The position numbers and the translations under genes were made by a program. Below the pieces are notes generated by a model. The model was not told the origin of the DNA. It was given only the letters and a program-made list of their open reading frames with translations, and did no database searches. Positions 1 to 8,590 of a stretch of 64,000 nucleotides of DNA are shown one piece after another. Origin of the DNA: Methylomarinum vadi (GTDB lineage: Bacteria; Pseudomonadota; Gammaproteobacteria; Methylococcales; Methylomonadaceae); assembly GCF_000733935.1 (NCBI RefSeq), contig NZ_JPON01000001.1, positions 1,713,501-1,777,500 of the forward strand, read 5' to 3'. Position 1 is the first letter of the stretch, and every line of letters starts with the position of its first letter.

Positions 1-646
1 CAGAACTATGCTTTGCCAAGTATTGAGCAACGCCTGTCGCGGCTGGATCGAAATCGTCCTGGGCAACTGTTTCCTCTGGCATTTTCGCTTTTTCTTCTGC
101 CGCCAATCGAGCCGCCTTCTCTTCGGCTTCAATACTTCTGGCCACTATTGCTGCAGCGGCCGCTTTTCTAGCTGATTTTTCCTGCTCAAATAAATACTTA
201 CCAACACCTGTTACGGGGGCACTTGCTTTTTCGGCTTTTGCCAGTCTGGTGAGATAATTGGCCACACCCGTTGCAACCGGCTTATCTCGATTAACGATAC
301 TTTGCTTGACCAGGTAGCGTGCCACGCCGCTGACCGCCGGTTTTTCTTTTTCCGAAATCATTTGCCGGGTAATGTATTTCGACACACCTGTATTCGCAGG
401 TTTATTACCGGCGGCAAGAATCTGTTTAGCCATGTATCTGGCTACTCCGGTAGCCGGATCATGTTTATGCGTTTTTAAATATCTGTCGACACCTGTAGCC
501 GACGGCATTTTATTCAGGTAACGAGCCACACCTGTTAATCCACTCGATGACTCTTGTTTTACTTCTGACCCAGAAGTCGCATCATGATCGAAGGAAAAAG
601 TGGTCAGCGAGCCCAACAAACCTTTTATCAAACTATTCTTCTTCAC
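1..646 (-). CDS. Repeat protein with (T/S)GVxxY(L/I/M) motifs, 3' end outside window
   Basis: I do not recognise this protein. It opens with GTG at 646, preceded by AGAGG about nine bases upstream; an in-frame TAA further upstream leaves no ATG option. It runs through the window edge (215 residues visible). The core motif (T/S)GVxxY(L/I/M) occurs eight times, at residues 38, 51, 66, 86, 106, 126, 146 and 204; the copies from 66 to 146 have an exact 20-residue period. Linkers are rich in Lys, Gln, Pro and Ala. An Ala/Glu/Lys stretch at about 157-190 looks like a charged helix or coiled coil. No signal peptide or membrane segment is visible. It lies downstream of hps-phi on the same strand, but a terminator stands between, so it probably has its own promoter. 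Regularly spaced short motifs on a soluble chain suggest a multivalent scaffold; that is inference only. Confidence 0.85.
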   Translation of the reverse strand, partial: MKKNSLIKGLLGSLTTFSFDHDATSGSEVKQESSSGLTGVARYLNKMPSATGVDRYLKTHKHDPATGVARYMAKQILAAGNKPANTGVSKYITRQMISEKEKPAVSGVARYLVKQSIVNRDKPVATGVANYLTRLAKAEKASAPVTGVGKYLFEQEKSARKAAAAAIVARSIEAEEKAARLAAEEKAKMPEETVAQDDFDPAATGVAQYLAKHSS

Positions 647-849
647 CTGTGTCCGCCTCTGTTTAAATTTTTTTTATGCATAAAAGTACAGCTCCTTAGT
701 GATTCATACATTGTCAACGATGAAGCCGAACCTGATAAAACTTAATTGCTGGCATTAGACATTTTCCCAATATGCCATTCCGCACATCTTGAATTTTACA
801 ATTCCTTTTGTGAAGTAGAGCCATAAAGATATAGCTGAAACGTATAAGC
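647..849. other. Intergenic gap between repeat-protein gene and phi terminator
   Basis: AT-rich spacer holding the upstream region of the minus-strand repeat-protein gene. I see no convincing -35/-10 pair, no RNA gene and no coding frame. Confidence 0.5.
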
Positions 850-876
850 AAAACGGGTGGAACTCAGTCCCACCCG
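850..876 (-). terminator. Rho-independent terminator of hps-phi
   Basis: On the minus strand a 7-bp stem CGGGTGG/CCACCCG with a nine-base loop is followed by TTTT, starting just past the isomerase stop codon. It should end the hps-phi transcript before the repeat-protein gene. Confidence 0.75.
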
Positions 877-889
877 CCATTCCGTTTTA

Positions 890-1423
890 TTATTCCAGAT
901 TAGCGTGCCTGCTACGCATAACTTCTTCTTCAATCCCTTTATCATGAATGATATGAGAGACAGTTGCTTCCAGAAAAAATAGCGTAGACAGTTCAAACAA
1001 GGTTCCCATCGGCATGCCTTTAACCTTTTGATAAAGGTCATCCTTACCGATTTGGAACACTTCATCCGCTAAATCACCAATAGTCGAATTGCCTTTCGCA
1101 GAAATCAAGATGATATCGGCACCAACTTCTTTTGCTTTTTTGGTGAACGAAATCAACTGCTCGGTTTCACCCGAACCGGAAATCACGATCAACAAATCGC
1201 CAACTTTAATACTCGGCGTAACGATTTCACCAACCACGCTGACGTCGTAACCACCATGCATCAAACGCATGGCAAAAAAATTACCCACCAGCTTGGAACG
1301 GCCAGCGCCGGAAATAAAAATTCTTCCGGCTCTGTCCAGCAAATATGTCAGCTTTTGCTCATAGGAATCCTTAGTGGACCCAAGAATACCGCTGATCTTG
1401 TCTACGACAAGTTGCTTATGCAT
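890..1423 (-). CDS. hxlB: 6-phospho-3-hexuloisomerase (PHI)
   Basis: Isomerises D-arabino-hex-3-ulose-6-phosphate to fructose-6-phosphate, the second step of formaldehyde fixation in the ribulose monophosphate cycle; cytosolic. The 177 residues form one SIS sugar-isomerase domain: the first phosphate-binding loop is near residues 35-43 (FISGAGRS) and the second near 80-90 (VISGSGETEQ), both standard for the family. The length is usual for PHI (about 175-190). The ATG lies two bases past the stop of the hexulose-phosphate synthase gene, so the two are almost surely cotranscribed. A hairpin terminator follows. Confidence 0.95.
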   Translation of the reverse strand: MHKQLVVDKISGILGSTKDSYEQKLTYLLDRAGRIFISGAGRSKLVGNFFAMRLMHGGYDVSVVGEIVTPSIKVGDLLIVISGSGETEQLISFTKKAKEVGADIILISAKGNSTIGDLADEVFQIGKDDLYQKVKGMPMGTLFELSTLFFLEATVSHIIHDKGIEEEVMRSRHANLE

Positions 1424-1425
1424 GA

Positions 1426-2073
1426 TTATGCCGCTGCAGCGTCAACCAACTCACGAATTTCGCGAGCCGCTTCTGCAGGTGATGGAGCGCCATAGATAGC
1501 CGCACCAACAACAATGATGTCAGCACCTGCTTCTACCACGCTTTGTACGGTAGAAGGCTTGATACCGCCGGCAACAGAAACACGCACATCCAGACCCAGG
1601 TTAGAAATTTCAGCCAGATCTTCGAAAGGCGTTTGACCCGCTGCTTGCGCGTCCAGACCAGTGTGTACGCCAACGATTTGCGCACCCAGCGCTGCTGCTT
1701 CTCTTGCGCACTCTGCTTTGTTTGGTACGTTGATCAAGTCAATTTGTACTTCAGCGTTGTGTGCTTTAGCTGCTTTGATCACACCACCAATTGTCGCCAT
1801 ACCGGAAACACCCAGTACTGTACAGATATCTGCACCCGCCGCGTAGAAAGGAGTCGCTTCGTACTCACCGGCATCCATGGTTTTCAGGTCAACCAGAATC
1901 AGTTGATTCGGAAATCTTGCTCTTAATTCTTCAACCAGCTTCAGGCCATTGTACTTGATGCAAGGCGTACCGATTTCGAAGATATCAACGTAAGGAGCGA
2001 CTTGTTCAGCCAGCGCTACTGTTGCATCGAAATCCAGTGAATCTAAAGCCATTTGAATTAATGGTGTTGCCAT
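1426..2073 (-). CDS. hxlA: 3-hexulose-6-phosphate synthase (HPS)
   Basis: Condenses formaldehyde with ribulose-5-phosphate to give hexulose-6-phosphate, the formaldehyde-fixing step of the RuMP cycle. The 215-residue chain is a single TIM barrel of the orotidine-phosphate decarboxylase/HPS/KGPDC suprafamily. Visible motifs are ALDSLD at residues 9-14, EIGTPCIK at 33-40, the catalytic strand VDLKTMDAGEYE at 61-72 (Lys64, Asp67) and the C-terminal phosphate-binding segments VAGGI and VVGAAIY. The start is set by GGAG eight bases before the ATG. It is first in a tight two-gene operon with the isomerase, and is the strongest sign that the host is a RuMP-cycle methylotroph. Confidence 0.96.
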   Translation of the reverse strand: MATPLIQMALDSLDFDATVALAEQVAPYVDIFEIGTPCIKYNGLKLVEELRARFPNQLILVDLKTMDAGEYEATPFYAAGADICTVLGVSGMATIGGVIKAAKAHNAEVQIDLINVPNKAECAREAAALGAQIVGVHTGLDAQAAGQTPFEDLAEISNLGLDVRVSVAGGIKPSTVQSVVEAGADIIVVGAAIYGAPSPAEAAREIRELVDAAAA

Positions 2074-2355
2074 GTTATATGCTCCGTTTGTTACAGTTAT
2101 TGTTTAAACATAAAATTACCAGCTAACGTTAAACTCTAAAACAGTTAGAGTGAGATTGTCAATTTACTGGCAGATTACATGTTTAAATTTTTGTTAGAAT
2201 GATGATCATTCTGGTGACACACAGACCTGTCAACACAACGGTTCGACAATCGGCACCTACCTTCCGGCGACATTTCATAAAATGAAAATATCTCGATGCC
2301 TGCAACCGGTGTCAGCGGTGAACCGTACCATACTTCATTACGGATAAACAACACT

Positions 2356-3177
2356 ATGGCACCAATTTCGAACATCAACGCATTGATTATTGATATGGAC
2401 GGCGTTTTATGGCAGGGCAGCACTCCCTTGCCTGGGTTAAACGAATTCTTTAGTACAATCCGCGCATTACGGCTACCCTTCATATTAGCGACCAACAATG
2501 CCAGCCTGACTCTGGAACAATATATCGATAAACTCGAGCAAATGCAGGTTAGGGTCCAGCGTTCCGAAATTTTGACCTCTGGCATGGCAACCGCCCATTA
2601 TCTGGCGCAACAACACGACCCTGACAGCACCCGGGTTTTCGTCATCGGCGAAAGCGGCGCCAAACTACCCTTACTAGAACAAGGTTTTACGTTAACCGAC
2701 ATCGACGACATCCGAAACGATAAAAGAGATTCCGGCGCCGACATCGTAGTCTGCGGATTGGACAGAGAACTGTCGTGGGACAAATTAGCCACTGCCGCGC
2801 TAAACATACGTGCCGGTGCCCTTTTTATCGGCACCAATGGCGACGTCACGCTGCCTACCGAACGCGGCTTCGCTCCCGGCAACGGCGCAACCCTGGCCGC
2901 GCTGGAAGCGGCTACCGGGGTAAAACCCACTGTCATCGGCAAACCGGAGCCGATCATGTACCAGCAAGCGATGGCTATCCTGGGTACTACCGCAGCCGAG
3001 ACCATTGCCATAGGCGACCGCTTGGATACCGACATCCTTGGCGCGGTTCGCGCCGACATGCGCAGCCTGATGGTTTTGAGCGGCATCTCGTCACAGCAGG
3101 ACATCGCAACTGTCGATTATGAGCCGACCTGGGTGATGCAGGACATCAGAGAAGTGACGGAAATGTTGAAACAATGA
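2356..3177 (+). CDS. HAD-superfamily class IIA phosphatase (NagD-like)
   Basis: Probable phosphatase of the NagD / 4-nitrophenylphosphatase / phosphoglycolate-phosphatase group. From the ATG at 2356 it has 273 residues. HAD motif I is DMDGVLW at residues 13-19, with nucleophile Asp13 and acid Asp15; motif II is ATNNAS; motif III is the Lys in GKPEP; motif IV is GDRLDTDI. Motif I lies near the N-terminus and the cap is inserted between motifs II and III, as in class IIA. An in-frame ATG at 2296 would add 20 residues unlike the family, so I prefer 2356. It is divergent from hps with a 282-bp gap that must hold both promoters. Phosphoglycolate or another phosphorylated sugar intermediate is a reasonable substrate, but the sequence does not decide. 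Confidence 0.88.
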   Translation: MAPISNINALIIDMDGVLWQGSTPLPGLNEFFSTIRALRLPFILATNNASLTLEQYIDKLEQMQVRVQRSEILTSGMATAHYLAQQHDPDSTRVFVIGESGAKLPLLEQGFTLTDIDDIRNDKRDSGADIVVCGLDRELSWDKLATAALNIRAGALFIGTNGDVTLPTERGFAPGNGATLAALEAATGVKPTVIGKPEPIMYQQAMAILGTTAAETIAIGDRLDTDILGAVRADMRSLMVLSGISSQQDIATVDYEPTWVMQDIREVTEMLKQ

Positions 3178-3302
3178 GGATAAGCGCCAATATCAACAAT
3201 AAAAAATTGCGGAAGGAATAACAGCGCCTAGCTCGCTTGTTTCCGCCAGGCCGCCCTTCGTCATTTTTCAAACATTGAACAAGCCTTACACACAGGCTAA
3301 CA

Positions 3303-3338
3303 TTAAAATAAAGTCAATCATTAAAATAAAGTCAATCA
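3303..3338. repeat. Exact 18-bp tandem duplication upstream of dhaK
   Basis: Two adjacent identical 18-bp copies, TTAAAATAAAGTCAATCA at 3303-3320 and 3321-3338, end 18 bp before the dhaK start codon. It looks like a recent slippage duplication in the leader. Confidence 0.9.
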
Positions 3339-3356
3339 TTGCCCGGAGTCGCGATA

Positions 3357-4346
3357 ATGAAAAAATTCATCAATGCCGTTGACAGCTTGCTCGACGAAAG
3401 CATCCTCGGCTTTGCTAAAGCCCATGCCGACATCATTCAACTGCAAAGCGAACCTACCTTCGTCCGCCGCAAAGAGCCGACCCGAAACGGTAAAGTGGTC
3501 TTGATTTCGGGTGGAGGCTCCGGCCATGAACCACTGCATACCGGCTTTGTCGGCCAGGGCATGTTGGACGCGGCCTGCCCTGGGCAAATCTTTACTTCGC
3601 CGACACCGGACCAGATGCTGGCCGCCGCGCAAGCCGTCGAAAACGGCGGCGGTGTTTTATTTATCGTCAAGAATTATGCCGGCGATGTCATGAATTTCGA
3701 AATCGCTGGGGAAATGCTGGAATGCAACAATGCCAGCGTGCTGATCGACGACGATGTTTCGTTACCAAAAGATCACAGCACCGGGCGTCGCGGCGTCGCC
3801 GGAACCCTGATTGTCGAGAAAATTGTCGGTGCCGCCGCCGAAAACGGCGCTGATTTGGCAACCTGCAAAAGCTTGGGCGACAAGGTCAATCAGGCGACTG
3901 CATCGATGGGCGTCGCGCTCAGTAGTTGTACGGTGCCGGCACTGGGCAAACCGACTTTCGACCTGGCCGCCGACGAGATGGAAATGGGCGTCGGCATTCA
4001 CGGCGAACGCGGGAGGGAAACGATGAAACTCGCCTCCGCCACGGAAATCGTCGAACATATAGCCCAACAAATCGACGACGAACTAAAACCGCAGCAAGGC
4101 CAACAAGCGCTGCTGCATGTCAACGGCTTCGGCGGCACTCCATTACTGGAATTGCATTTACTGTACGATTTGGCCGCGCAATATTGGGAGAAGCGCGGCA
4201 TCAACATTTGTCGTTCCCTGGTCGGCAACTATACCACCTCATTGGACATGGCCGGCGCGTCCATCACCTTGACGCTACTGGACGAAGAAATGCTGAAACT
4301 TTGGGATGCGCCGGTCAATACCGCCTCTTTGCGCTGGGGCTGTTAA
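3357..4346 (+). CDS. dhaK: Dihydroxyacetone kinase, DhaK substrate-binding subunit
   Basis: DhaK-type subunit that binds dihydroxyacetone covalently and presents it for phosphorylation. The ATG at 3357 with GGAG nine bases upstream gives 329 residues; an in-frame TTG at 3339 adds six residues and is less likely. GGGSGHEP is at residues 52-59 and the hemiaminal histidine is His215 in GVGIHGERGRE. The C-terminal DhaL (ATP-binding) domain of single-chain DHA kinases is absent, as in PTS-type DhaK. The partner DhaL gene lies just downstream on the opposite strand, which is unusual because dhaK and dhaL normally share an operon. No DhaM phosphotransfer gene is in the window. DHA phosphorylation would feed DHAP into central metabolism; the phosphoryl donor is unknown. 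Confidence 0.92.
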   Translation: MKKFINAVDSLLDESILGFAKAHADIIQLQSEPTFVRRKEPTRNGKVVLISGGGSGHEPLHTGFVGQGMLDAACPGQIFTSPTPDQMLAAAQAVENGGGVLFIVKNYAGDVMNFEIAGEMLECNNASVLIDDDVSLPKDHSTGRRGVAGTLIVEKIVGAAAENGADLATCKSLGDKVNQATASMGVALSSCTVPALGKPTFDLAADEMEMGVGIHGERGRETMKLASATEIVEHIAQQIDDELKPQQGQQALLHVNGFGGTPLLELHLLYDLAAQYWEKRGINICRSLVGNYTTSLDMAGASITLTLLDEEMLKLWDAPVNTASLRWGC

Positions 4347-4372
4347 GCGGTAACGCCCGGCATTGCCCTGTT

Positions 4373-4391
4373 GGGTTGCATGATGCAACCC
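4373..4391. terminator. Palindrome between convergent dhaK and dhaL
   Basis: An 8-bp inverted repeat GGGTTGCA/TGCAACCC with a 3-base loop lies between the two convergent stop codons. There is no T-run, so it may be a shared, rho-assisted stop or a dispersed palindrome. Confidence 0.45.
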
Positions 4392-4424
4392 GACCTTCCT
4401 GGGTTGGCGACGAGGGTATCGCTC

Positions 4425-5060
4425 CTACAACTGCTTTCCCACTACAGAACAGACTGCGGCAATCATCAACTGCGCGGTTTTCGCGCCGGCATCGATATGG
4501 CCGATGGTACGCTCCCCCAGGAAAGACGCCCGCCCTTTTTTGGCCACCATGTCTCGCGTGGCCTCCACGCCGGCCTCGGCCACTTCATTGATTTTATCCA
4601 ACAATTCGGACTCCGACAAACCTTCGGACGCAGCGTCCTGCAAGCACTCAACTACTGGCACCCAAACATCCAGCATGGTTTTCTCGCCGACATCGGCACG
4701 ACCTCTTTTTTTGATCGATTCGACCCCTTCGGCAAACGCATTGGCGAAAACCGACAAATCCATTTGCCGGTCTTTGGCCGCCTTGCTCATCGTCACAAAC
4801 AAGGAACCATATAAGGAACCGGACGCTCCACCGATTTTAGACATCATCGTCATGCCGATTTTTTGCCAGGCCGCCACCCAATCCAGTGCCGCAAAGTCTT
4901 GCTCCTGAGATTTCAACGCTTCGATGCCGCGCTGTAAATTATAGACATGATCACCGTCGCCGATTTCCTGATCCAGGGCCGTTACTTCCTCGGCATTGGC
5001 GCTGATCGCTTGATCGATCGCCTCGATCATCTCCGGTAATAACTGAGGAGTAATTTGCAT
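4425..5060 (-). CDS. dhaL: Dihydroxyacetone kinase, DhaL ADP/ATP-binding subunit
   Basis: The all-alpha nucleotide-binding subunit of dihydroxyacetone kinase. From the ATG at 5060, with AGGAAAAG upstream, it has 211 residues, the usual DhaL length; a longer frame to 5186 has no family similarity. The metal-binding signature is LDQEIGDGDH at residues 29-38 (Asp30, Asp35, Asp37 and His38), and the later segment GGASGSLYG matches the conserved GGxSG-x-LxG loop. It is transcribed toward dhaK, with the two stop codons 78 bp apart. In PTS systems DhaL holds ADP permanently and is recharged by DhaM; no dhaM is visible, so the donor may be ATP or a distant DhaM. Confidence 0.92.
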   Translation of the reverse strand: MQITPQLLPEMIEAIDQAISANAEEVTALDQEIGDGDHVYNLQRGIEALKSQEQDFAALDWVAAWQKIGMTMMSKIGGASGSLYGSLFVTMSKAAKDRQMDLSVFANAFAEGVESIKKRGRADVGEKTMLDVWVPVVECLQDAASEGLSESELLDKINEVAEAGVEATRDMVAKKGRASFLGERTIGHIDAGAKTAQLMIAAVCSVVGKQL

Positions 5061-5238
5061 CGTCTTTTCCTTTAGTCCATAAAAAATTCGAGCATACCTC
5101 GGCATTACCGGTCTGTCCACCCAAGCAACCGAACCGAATCTCCGACACTCAAGAACCGGGAACCGTTTCTGCCATTCTTTTCGCATTTCATAGTAAAAAT
5201 GCTAATCTCGTTTTTTTAGCCGCAGAAACACAAAGCGA

Positions 5239-6141
5239 ATGACCACTCAGCAAAACCTTCTCGATGTCCTGTGTGTCGGCCATGCCTGTTACGACCTGAT
5301 TTTTTCGGTTGACCATCACCCCGATGAGGACGAAAAACTTTTCGCACAAAGCTGCCACGGCGTAGGCGGCGGGCCGGCCGCCAATGCCGCCGTCATCGTG
5401 GCAAGGCTAGGCTTTCATTCCGCCTTTGCCGGTTATTTGGGGAACGACCTGTATGGGGACAAACACCGGCAGGAATTTATAGAAAACGGCGTGGCCGATA
5501 CTTACTTAATCCGCGGCGCTAATCCCACACCGATATCTGCGATTATCGTCAAACCGGACGGCAAAAGAGCACTAATCAATTACAAAGGAGACACCCGTCC
5601 TTTGCCAGCAAACGCACTCGATTTTTCCGGTATCGATGTCAAAACCGTGCTGTTTGACGGCCACGAACCCGAATTATCGCTACCTTTGGCAGATTATTGC
5701 CGAAACATCAATATTCCTACCGTTCTCGATGCCGGCTCGGTCCATCAAGGCACCTTGGCGTTAATGAATAAAGTGGATTATCTGGTTTGTTCGGAAAAAT
5801 TTGCCGTTCAGTTCGCCGGTAATGAAGAAAGCGCTCTGTCCAAACTCGCGGAAAAAGCACCGACCGTCGTCATCACGCTGGGTCAACGAGGATTAATCTG
5901 GCAAACCGGCCAGGAACACGGCAGCCTTGCGGCCTTCCCGATCGACGCCATTGACAGCACCGGCGCCGGCGACGCCTTCCACGGCGCCTTCGCGGCAGCC
6001 GTCGCGGCCAAACTGAATTGGCAGGACACCTTGCGTTATGCCAGCGCCGCCGGAGCCATTTGCTGCACCCGCACCGGCGCGCGCGAGGGGTTAGCGACCA
6101 AACAGGAACTTCAAGCATTCCTGCAACAGCCCTCCGGCTAG
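5239..6141 (+). CDS. PfkB-family carbohydrate kinase
   Basis: ATP-dependent sugar kinase of the ribokinase/PfkB fold, 300 residues, cytosolic. The N-terminal glycine-rich motif GVGGGPAANAA is at residues 41-51, and the C-terminal signature DSTGAGDAFHGA is at 239-250 with Asp245 as the catalytic base of GAGD. The order, length and motifs are complete. Substrate cannot be read from the sequence: ribokinase, fructokinase, adenosine kinase-like and 2-keto-3-deoxygluconate kinase groups all share these motifs. Position between the DHA kinase genes and the Entner-Doudoroff operon favours a sugar or sugar-acid of central metabolism. A hairpin with a T-run follows the stop codon, so it is probably transcribed apart from zwf. 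Confidence 0.88.
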   Translation: MTTQQNLLDVLCVGHACYDLIFSVDHHPDEDEKLFAQSCHGVGGGPAANAAVIVARLGFHSAFAGYLGNDLYGDKHRQEFIENGVADTYLIRGANPTPISAIIVKPDGKRALINYKGDTRPLPANALDFSGIDVKTVLFDGHEPELSLPLADYCRNINIPTVLDAGSVHQGTLALMNKVDYLVCSEKFAVQFAGNEESALSKLAEKAPTVVITLGQRGLIWQTGQEHGSLAAFPIDAIDSTGAGDAFHGAFAAAVAAKLNWQDTLRYASAAGAICCTRTGAREGLATKQELQAFLQQPSG

Positions 6142-6164
6142 AAACTTGTTCGCTTATACAACGC

Positions 6165-6187
6165 CCACTATAATAGTGGAATTTTTT
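6165..6187 (+). terminator. Rho-independent terminator after pfkB-type gene
   Basis: A perfect palindrome CCACTATAATAGTGG (6-bp stem, 3-base loop) is followed by a run of seven T. It separates the kinase gene from zwf. Confidence 0.7.
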
Positions 6188-6309
6188 TCCATGCAGGACT
6201 GTGGGCACTCTCTTTTATACTGTCCGTTCCGAGTGCGAACACGGTATTTTTTTCCTGCTATAGCATCGTTAAGATGCGTCTAAATCCTTCTTTCTCAAAC
6301 GAAACACTA

Positions 6310-7779
6310 ATGCCGAAAAACAAAACATTTAAACCTTGCGACTTGGTCATATACGGCGGCCTGGGTGACCTCTCCACCCGCAAACTGCTCATCTCCCTTT
6401 ACCGATTGGAAAAGGCCGGTTTAATGGAAGCCGGAACCCGCATCATTGCCGTCGACAGACATCGAAAAGATAACGCGGAATTCGTCGATATCGCGCATAA
6501 AAATCTGCACTCATTCCTCAACGACGACATCGACGAAGACATTTGGCAACGCTTTTCAGCACGCTTGTCCTATCTGAAAATCGACCTGACCCAAATGGAA
6601 GAATATCAGCAATTGCACGATGTTCTGCATCCGGAAACCAATGTCCTGGTCAATTACTTTGCCGTTTCGCCGGTCTTGTTCAAAAGCATTTGCCAGGGCT
6701 TAGATCAAGCCGGCGTACTGAATGACCAATCGCGCATCGTCATGGAAAAGCCGATTGGCCACGACTTGGTTTCATCGCGCGAGATCAACGACGTCGTCGC
6801 CGAAGTGTTCAACGAAGACCAAGTATTCCGTATCGACCATTACCTGGGCAAGGAAACCGTCCTCAATCTCTTGGCATTGCGTTTCGCCAATTCCTTCTTC
6901 ACCACCAACTGGGATCATAATACGATCGATCATATCCAGATCACCGTTGCGGAAGAAGTCGGCATTGAAGGCCGCTGGGAATACTTCGACCACACCGGCC
7001 AACTACGCGACATGCTGCAAAACCACTTACTGCAAATCCTGACCTTCGTCGCCATGGAACCGCCGGTCGATCTGGAGGCGCACAGCATCCACAACGAAAA
7101 GATCAAGGTGCTACAGGCGCTGCGGCCGATCACCGAGAACAACGTCGAGGAAAAAACCGTGCGCGGCCAATATACCAAAGGCTTCCAAAAAGCCACGCCG
7201 GTGCCGGGTTATCTGGAAGAGGAAGGCGCCAACACCGACAGCACGACGGAAACCTTCGTCGCGGTGCGGGTCGATATCGACAATTGGCGCTGGGCCGGCG
7301 TGCCGTTTTATCTGCGTACCGGCAAGCGCATGAATTACAAGCGCACCGAAATCGTCGTCTATTTCAAACAACTGCCGCACAACATCTTCAAGGACAGCTT
7401 CCGACATCTGCCGCCGAACAAACTGATCATCCATCTTCAGCCCAACGAAGGTGTGGAAATCGAAATGTTGAACAAGGTTCCGGGCATCGATGGCGACATC
7501 AAGCTGCAGAAAACCAAGCTGGATTTGAGTTTCTCCGAGGCCTTCAAGAAAAACAAATTGTTCGGCGGTTACGAAAAACTGATCCTGGAAGCCCTGCGCG
7601 GCAACCCGACCCTGTTCCTGAGCCGCGAGGAAATCGAGCAGGCCTGGACCTGGATCGATTCGATCCAAAAAGCCTGGGCCAAAACCAACGAAGAAGCGCG
7701 ACCTTATCCGGCGGGCACCTGGGGGCCGATCGCTTCCGATTCACTGCTGGCTCGCGATGGCCGCGCTTGGGAAGGCTAA
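6310..7779 (+). CDS. zwf: Glucose-6-phosphate 1-dehydrogenase
   Basis: Oxidises glucose-6-phosphate to 6-phosphogluconolactone with NAD(P)+, the entry to the Entner-Doudoroff and oxidative pentose phosphate routes. From the ATG at 6310 it has 489 residues, matching the family; an in-frame ATG at 6274 adds 12 residues and neither start has a strong ribosome site. The dinucleotide-binding loop is GGLGDLSTRKL at residues 16-26, and the catalytic signature RIDHYLGKE is at about 174-182. It heads the series zwf-pgl-edd-eda on one strand. In methylotrophs this branch either oxidises formaldehyde dissimilatively or feeds KDPG cleavage after the RuMP step. Confidence 0.96.
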   Translation: MPKNKTFKPCDLVIYGGLGDLSTRKLLISLYRLEKAGLMEAGTRIIAVDRHRKDNAEFVDIAHKNLHSFLNDDIDEDIWQRFSARLSYLKIDLTQMEEYQQLHDVLHPETNVLVNYFAVSPVLFKSICQGLDQAGVLNDQSRIVMEKPIGHDLVSSREINDVVAEVFNEDQVFRIDHYLGKETVLNLLALRFANSFFTTNWDHNTIDHIQITVAEEVGIEGRWEYFDHTGQLRDMLQNHLLQILTFVAMEPPVDLEAHSIHNEKIKVLQALRPITENNVEEKTVRGQYTKGFQKATPVPGYLEEEGANTDSTTETFVAVRVDIDNWRWAGVPFYLRTGKRMNYKRTEIVVYFKQLPHNIFKDSFRHLPPNKLIIHLQPNEGVEIEMLNKVPGIDGDIKLQKTKLDLSFSEAFKKNKLFGGYEKLILEALRGNPTLFLSREEIEQAWTWIDSIQKAWAKTNEEARPYPAGTWGPIASDSLLARDGRAWEG

Positions 7780-7799
7780 CAAAACAATAGGACATTATC

Positions 7800-8510
7800 A
7801 TGATTAAACAATTTCTATTCGAAGACCGCGACAGCTTATTCAGCGCATTGGCCCTGGCCTGCCAAAGACATCTGGACAAGGCCCTGACCGACAAGGGCGA
7901 AGCCAGTTTCATGGTTTCCGGCGGCGGCACGCCGGCACCGCTATACCAGACCTTGTCGGAAAGCGATCTGGACTGGTCGAAAATCCATGTTGCTTTGGTC
8001 GATGAACGCTGGGTCGACAAGGATCACGACGCCAGCAACGAAGCGCTGATCGAGCGCACGTTGTTGATCAATAACGCCGCTGAAGCCACTTTTACCGGCA
8101 TGAAAACCGCCGCCGAAACCGCCTTGGAAGGCTGCGCCGAAAGCGAGCAACATTATCGGGCCATTCCCAAACCGTTTACCGTAGCGATACTGGGCATGGG
8201 CAACGACGGCCACACCGCGTCTCTATTCCCCCATGCCCAAGGCTTAAGCGAAGCCTTGGCGGAGGACAATACTCAACTGACTGCGCCCATCACCGCGCAA
8301 CAAAGCGAGGTGACCGGCCCCAATACCGAACGCCTGACCCTGACGTTGAACGGTCTGCTCCATTCAAAACGATTGATCATCCTACTGACCGGCGTGGAAA
8401 AACTGGCCGTGTTTAAACAAGCCCAGGCCGACGGCGCTGTCGAAGACATGCCGGTACGCGCGATCCTGCGCCAGAATAAAGTGCCGGTCGAACTTTACTG
8501 GGCGCCTTAA
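7800..8510 (+). CDS. pgl: 6-phosphogluconolactonase
   Basis: Hydrolyses 6-phosphogluconolactone to 6-phosphogluconate. The 236-residue protein is of the DevB/SOL type (glucosamine-6-phosphate isomerase-like fold), with the GGGTPAPLY loop near residues 41-49, the VDERWV motif near 67-72 and [13 protein letters not shown] in the C-terminal half; the last two hold the active-site residues of the family. It starts 20 bp after zwf with AGGA upstream of the ATG, so it is likely cotranscribed. Confidence 0.95.
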   Translation: MIKQFLFEDRDSLFSALALACQRHLDKALTDKGEASFMVSGGGTPAPLYQTLSESDLDWSKIHVALVDERWVDKDHDASNEALIERTLLINNAAEATFTGMKTAAETALEGCAESEQHYRAIPKPFTVAILGMGNDGHTASLFPHAQGLSEALAEDNTQLTAPITAQQSEVTGPNTERLTLTLNGLLHSKRLIILLTGVEKLAVFKQAQADGAVEDMPVRAILRQNKVPVELYWAP

Positions 8511-8521
8511 TCAATCATTAT

Positions 8522-8557
8522 AAGCGCCCACTATCTCCGGCTCAGGAGGGGGCGCTT
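8522..8557 (+). repeat. Hairpin between pgl and edd
   Basis: An 8-bp inverted repeat AAGCGCCC/GGGCGCTT flanks a 20-base loop just past the pgl stop codon. No T-run follows, so it is more likely an RNA processing or stability hairpin than a full terminator. Confidence 0.45.
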
Positions 8558-8590
8558 CGACTCGATCACAAATACCAAGAGGAATGCATT

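Noticed and set aside
2296..2355. N-terminal extension of the HAD phosphatase containing ATGVSG
   Set aside because: The resemblance to the TGV repeat motif is a single short match; the family alignment and HAD motif I position favour the ATG at 2356.
6188..6309. HexR operator upstream of zwf
   Set aside because: I looked for a TGTAATTAAATTACA-like palindrome and found none; the palindrome present is better explained as a terminator.
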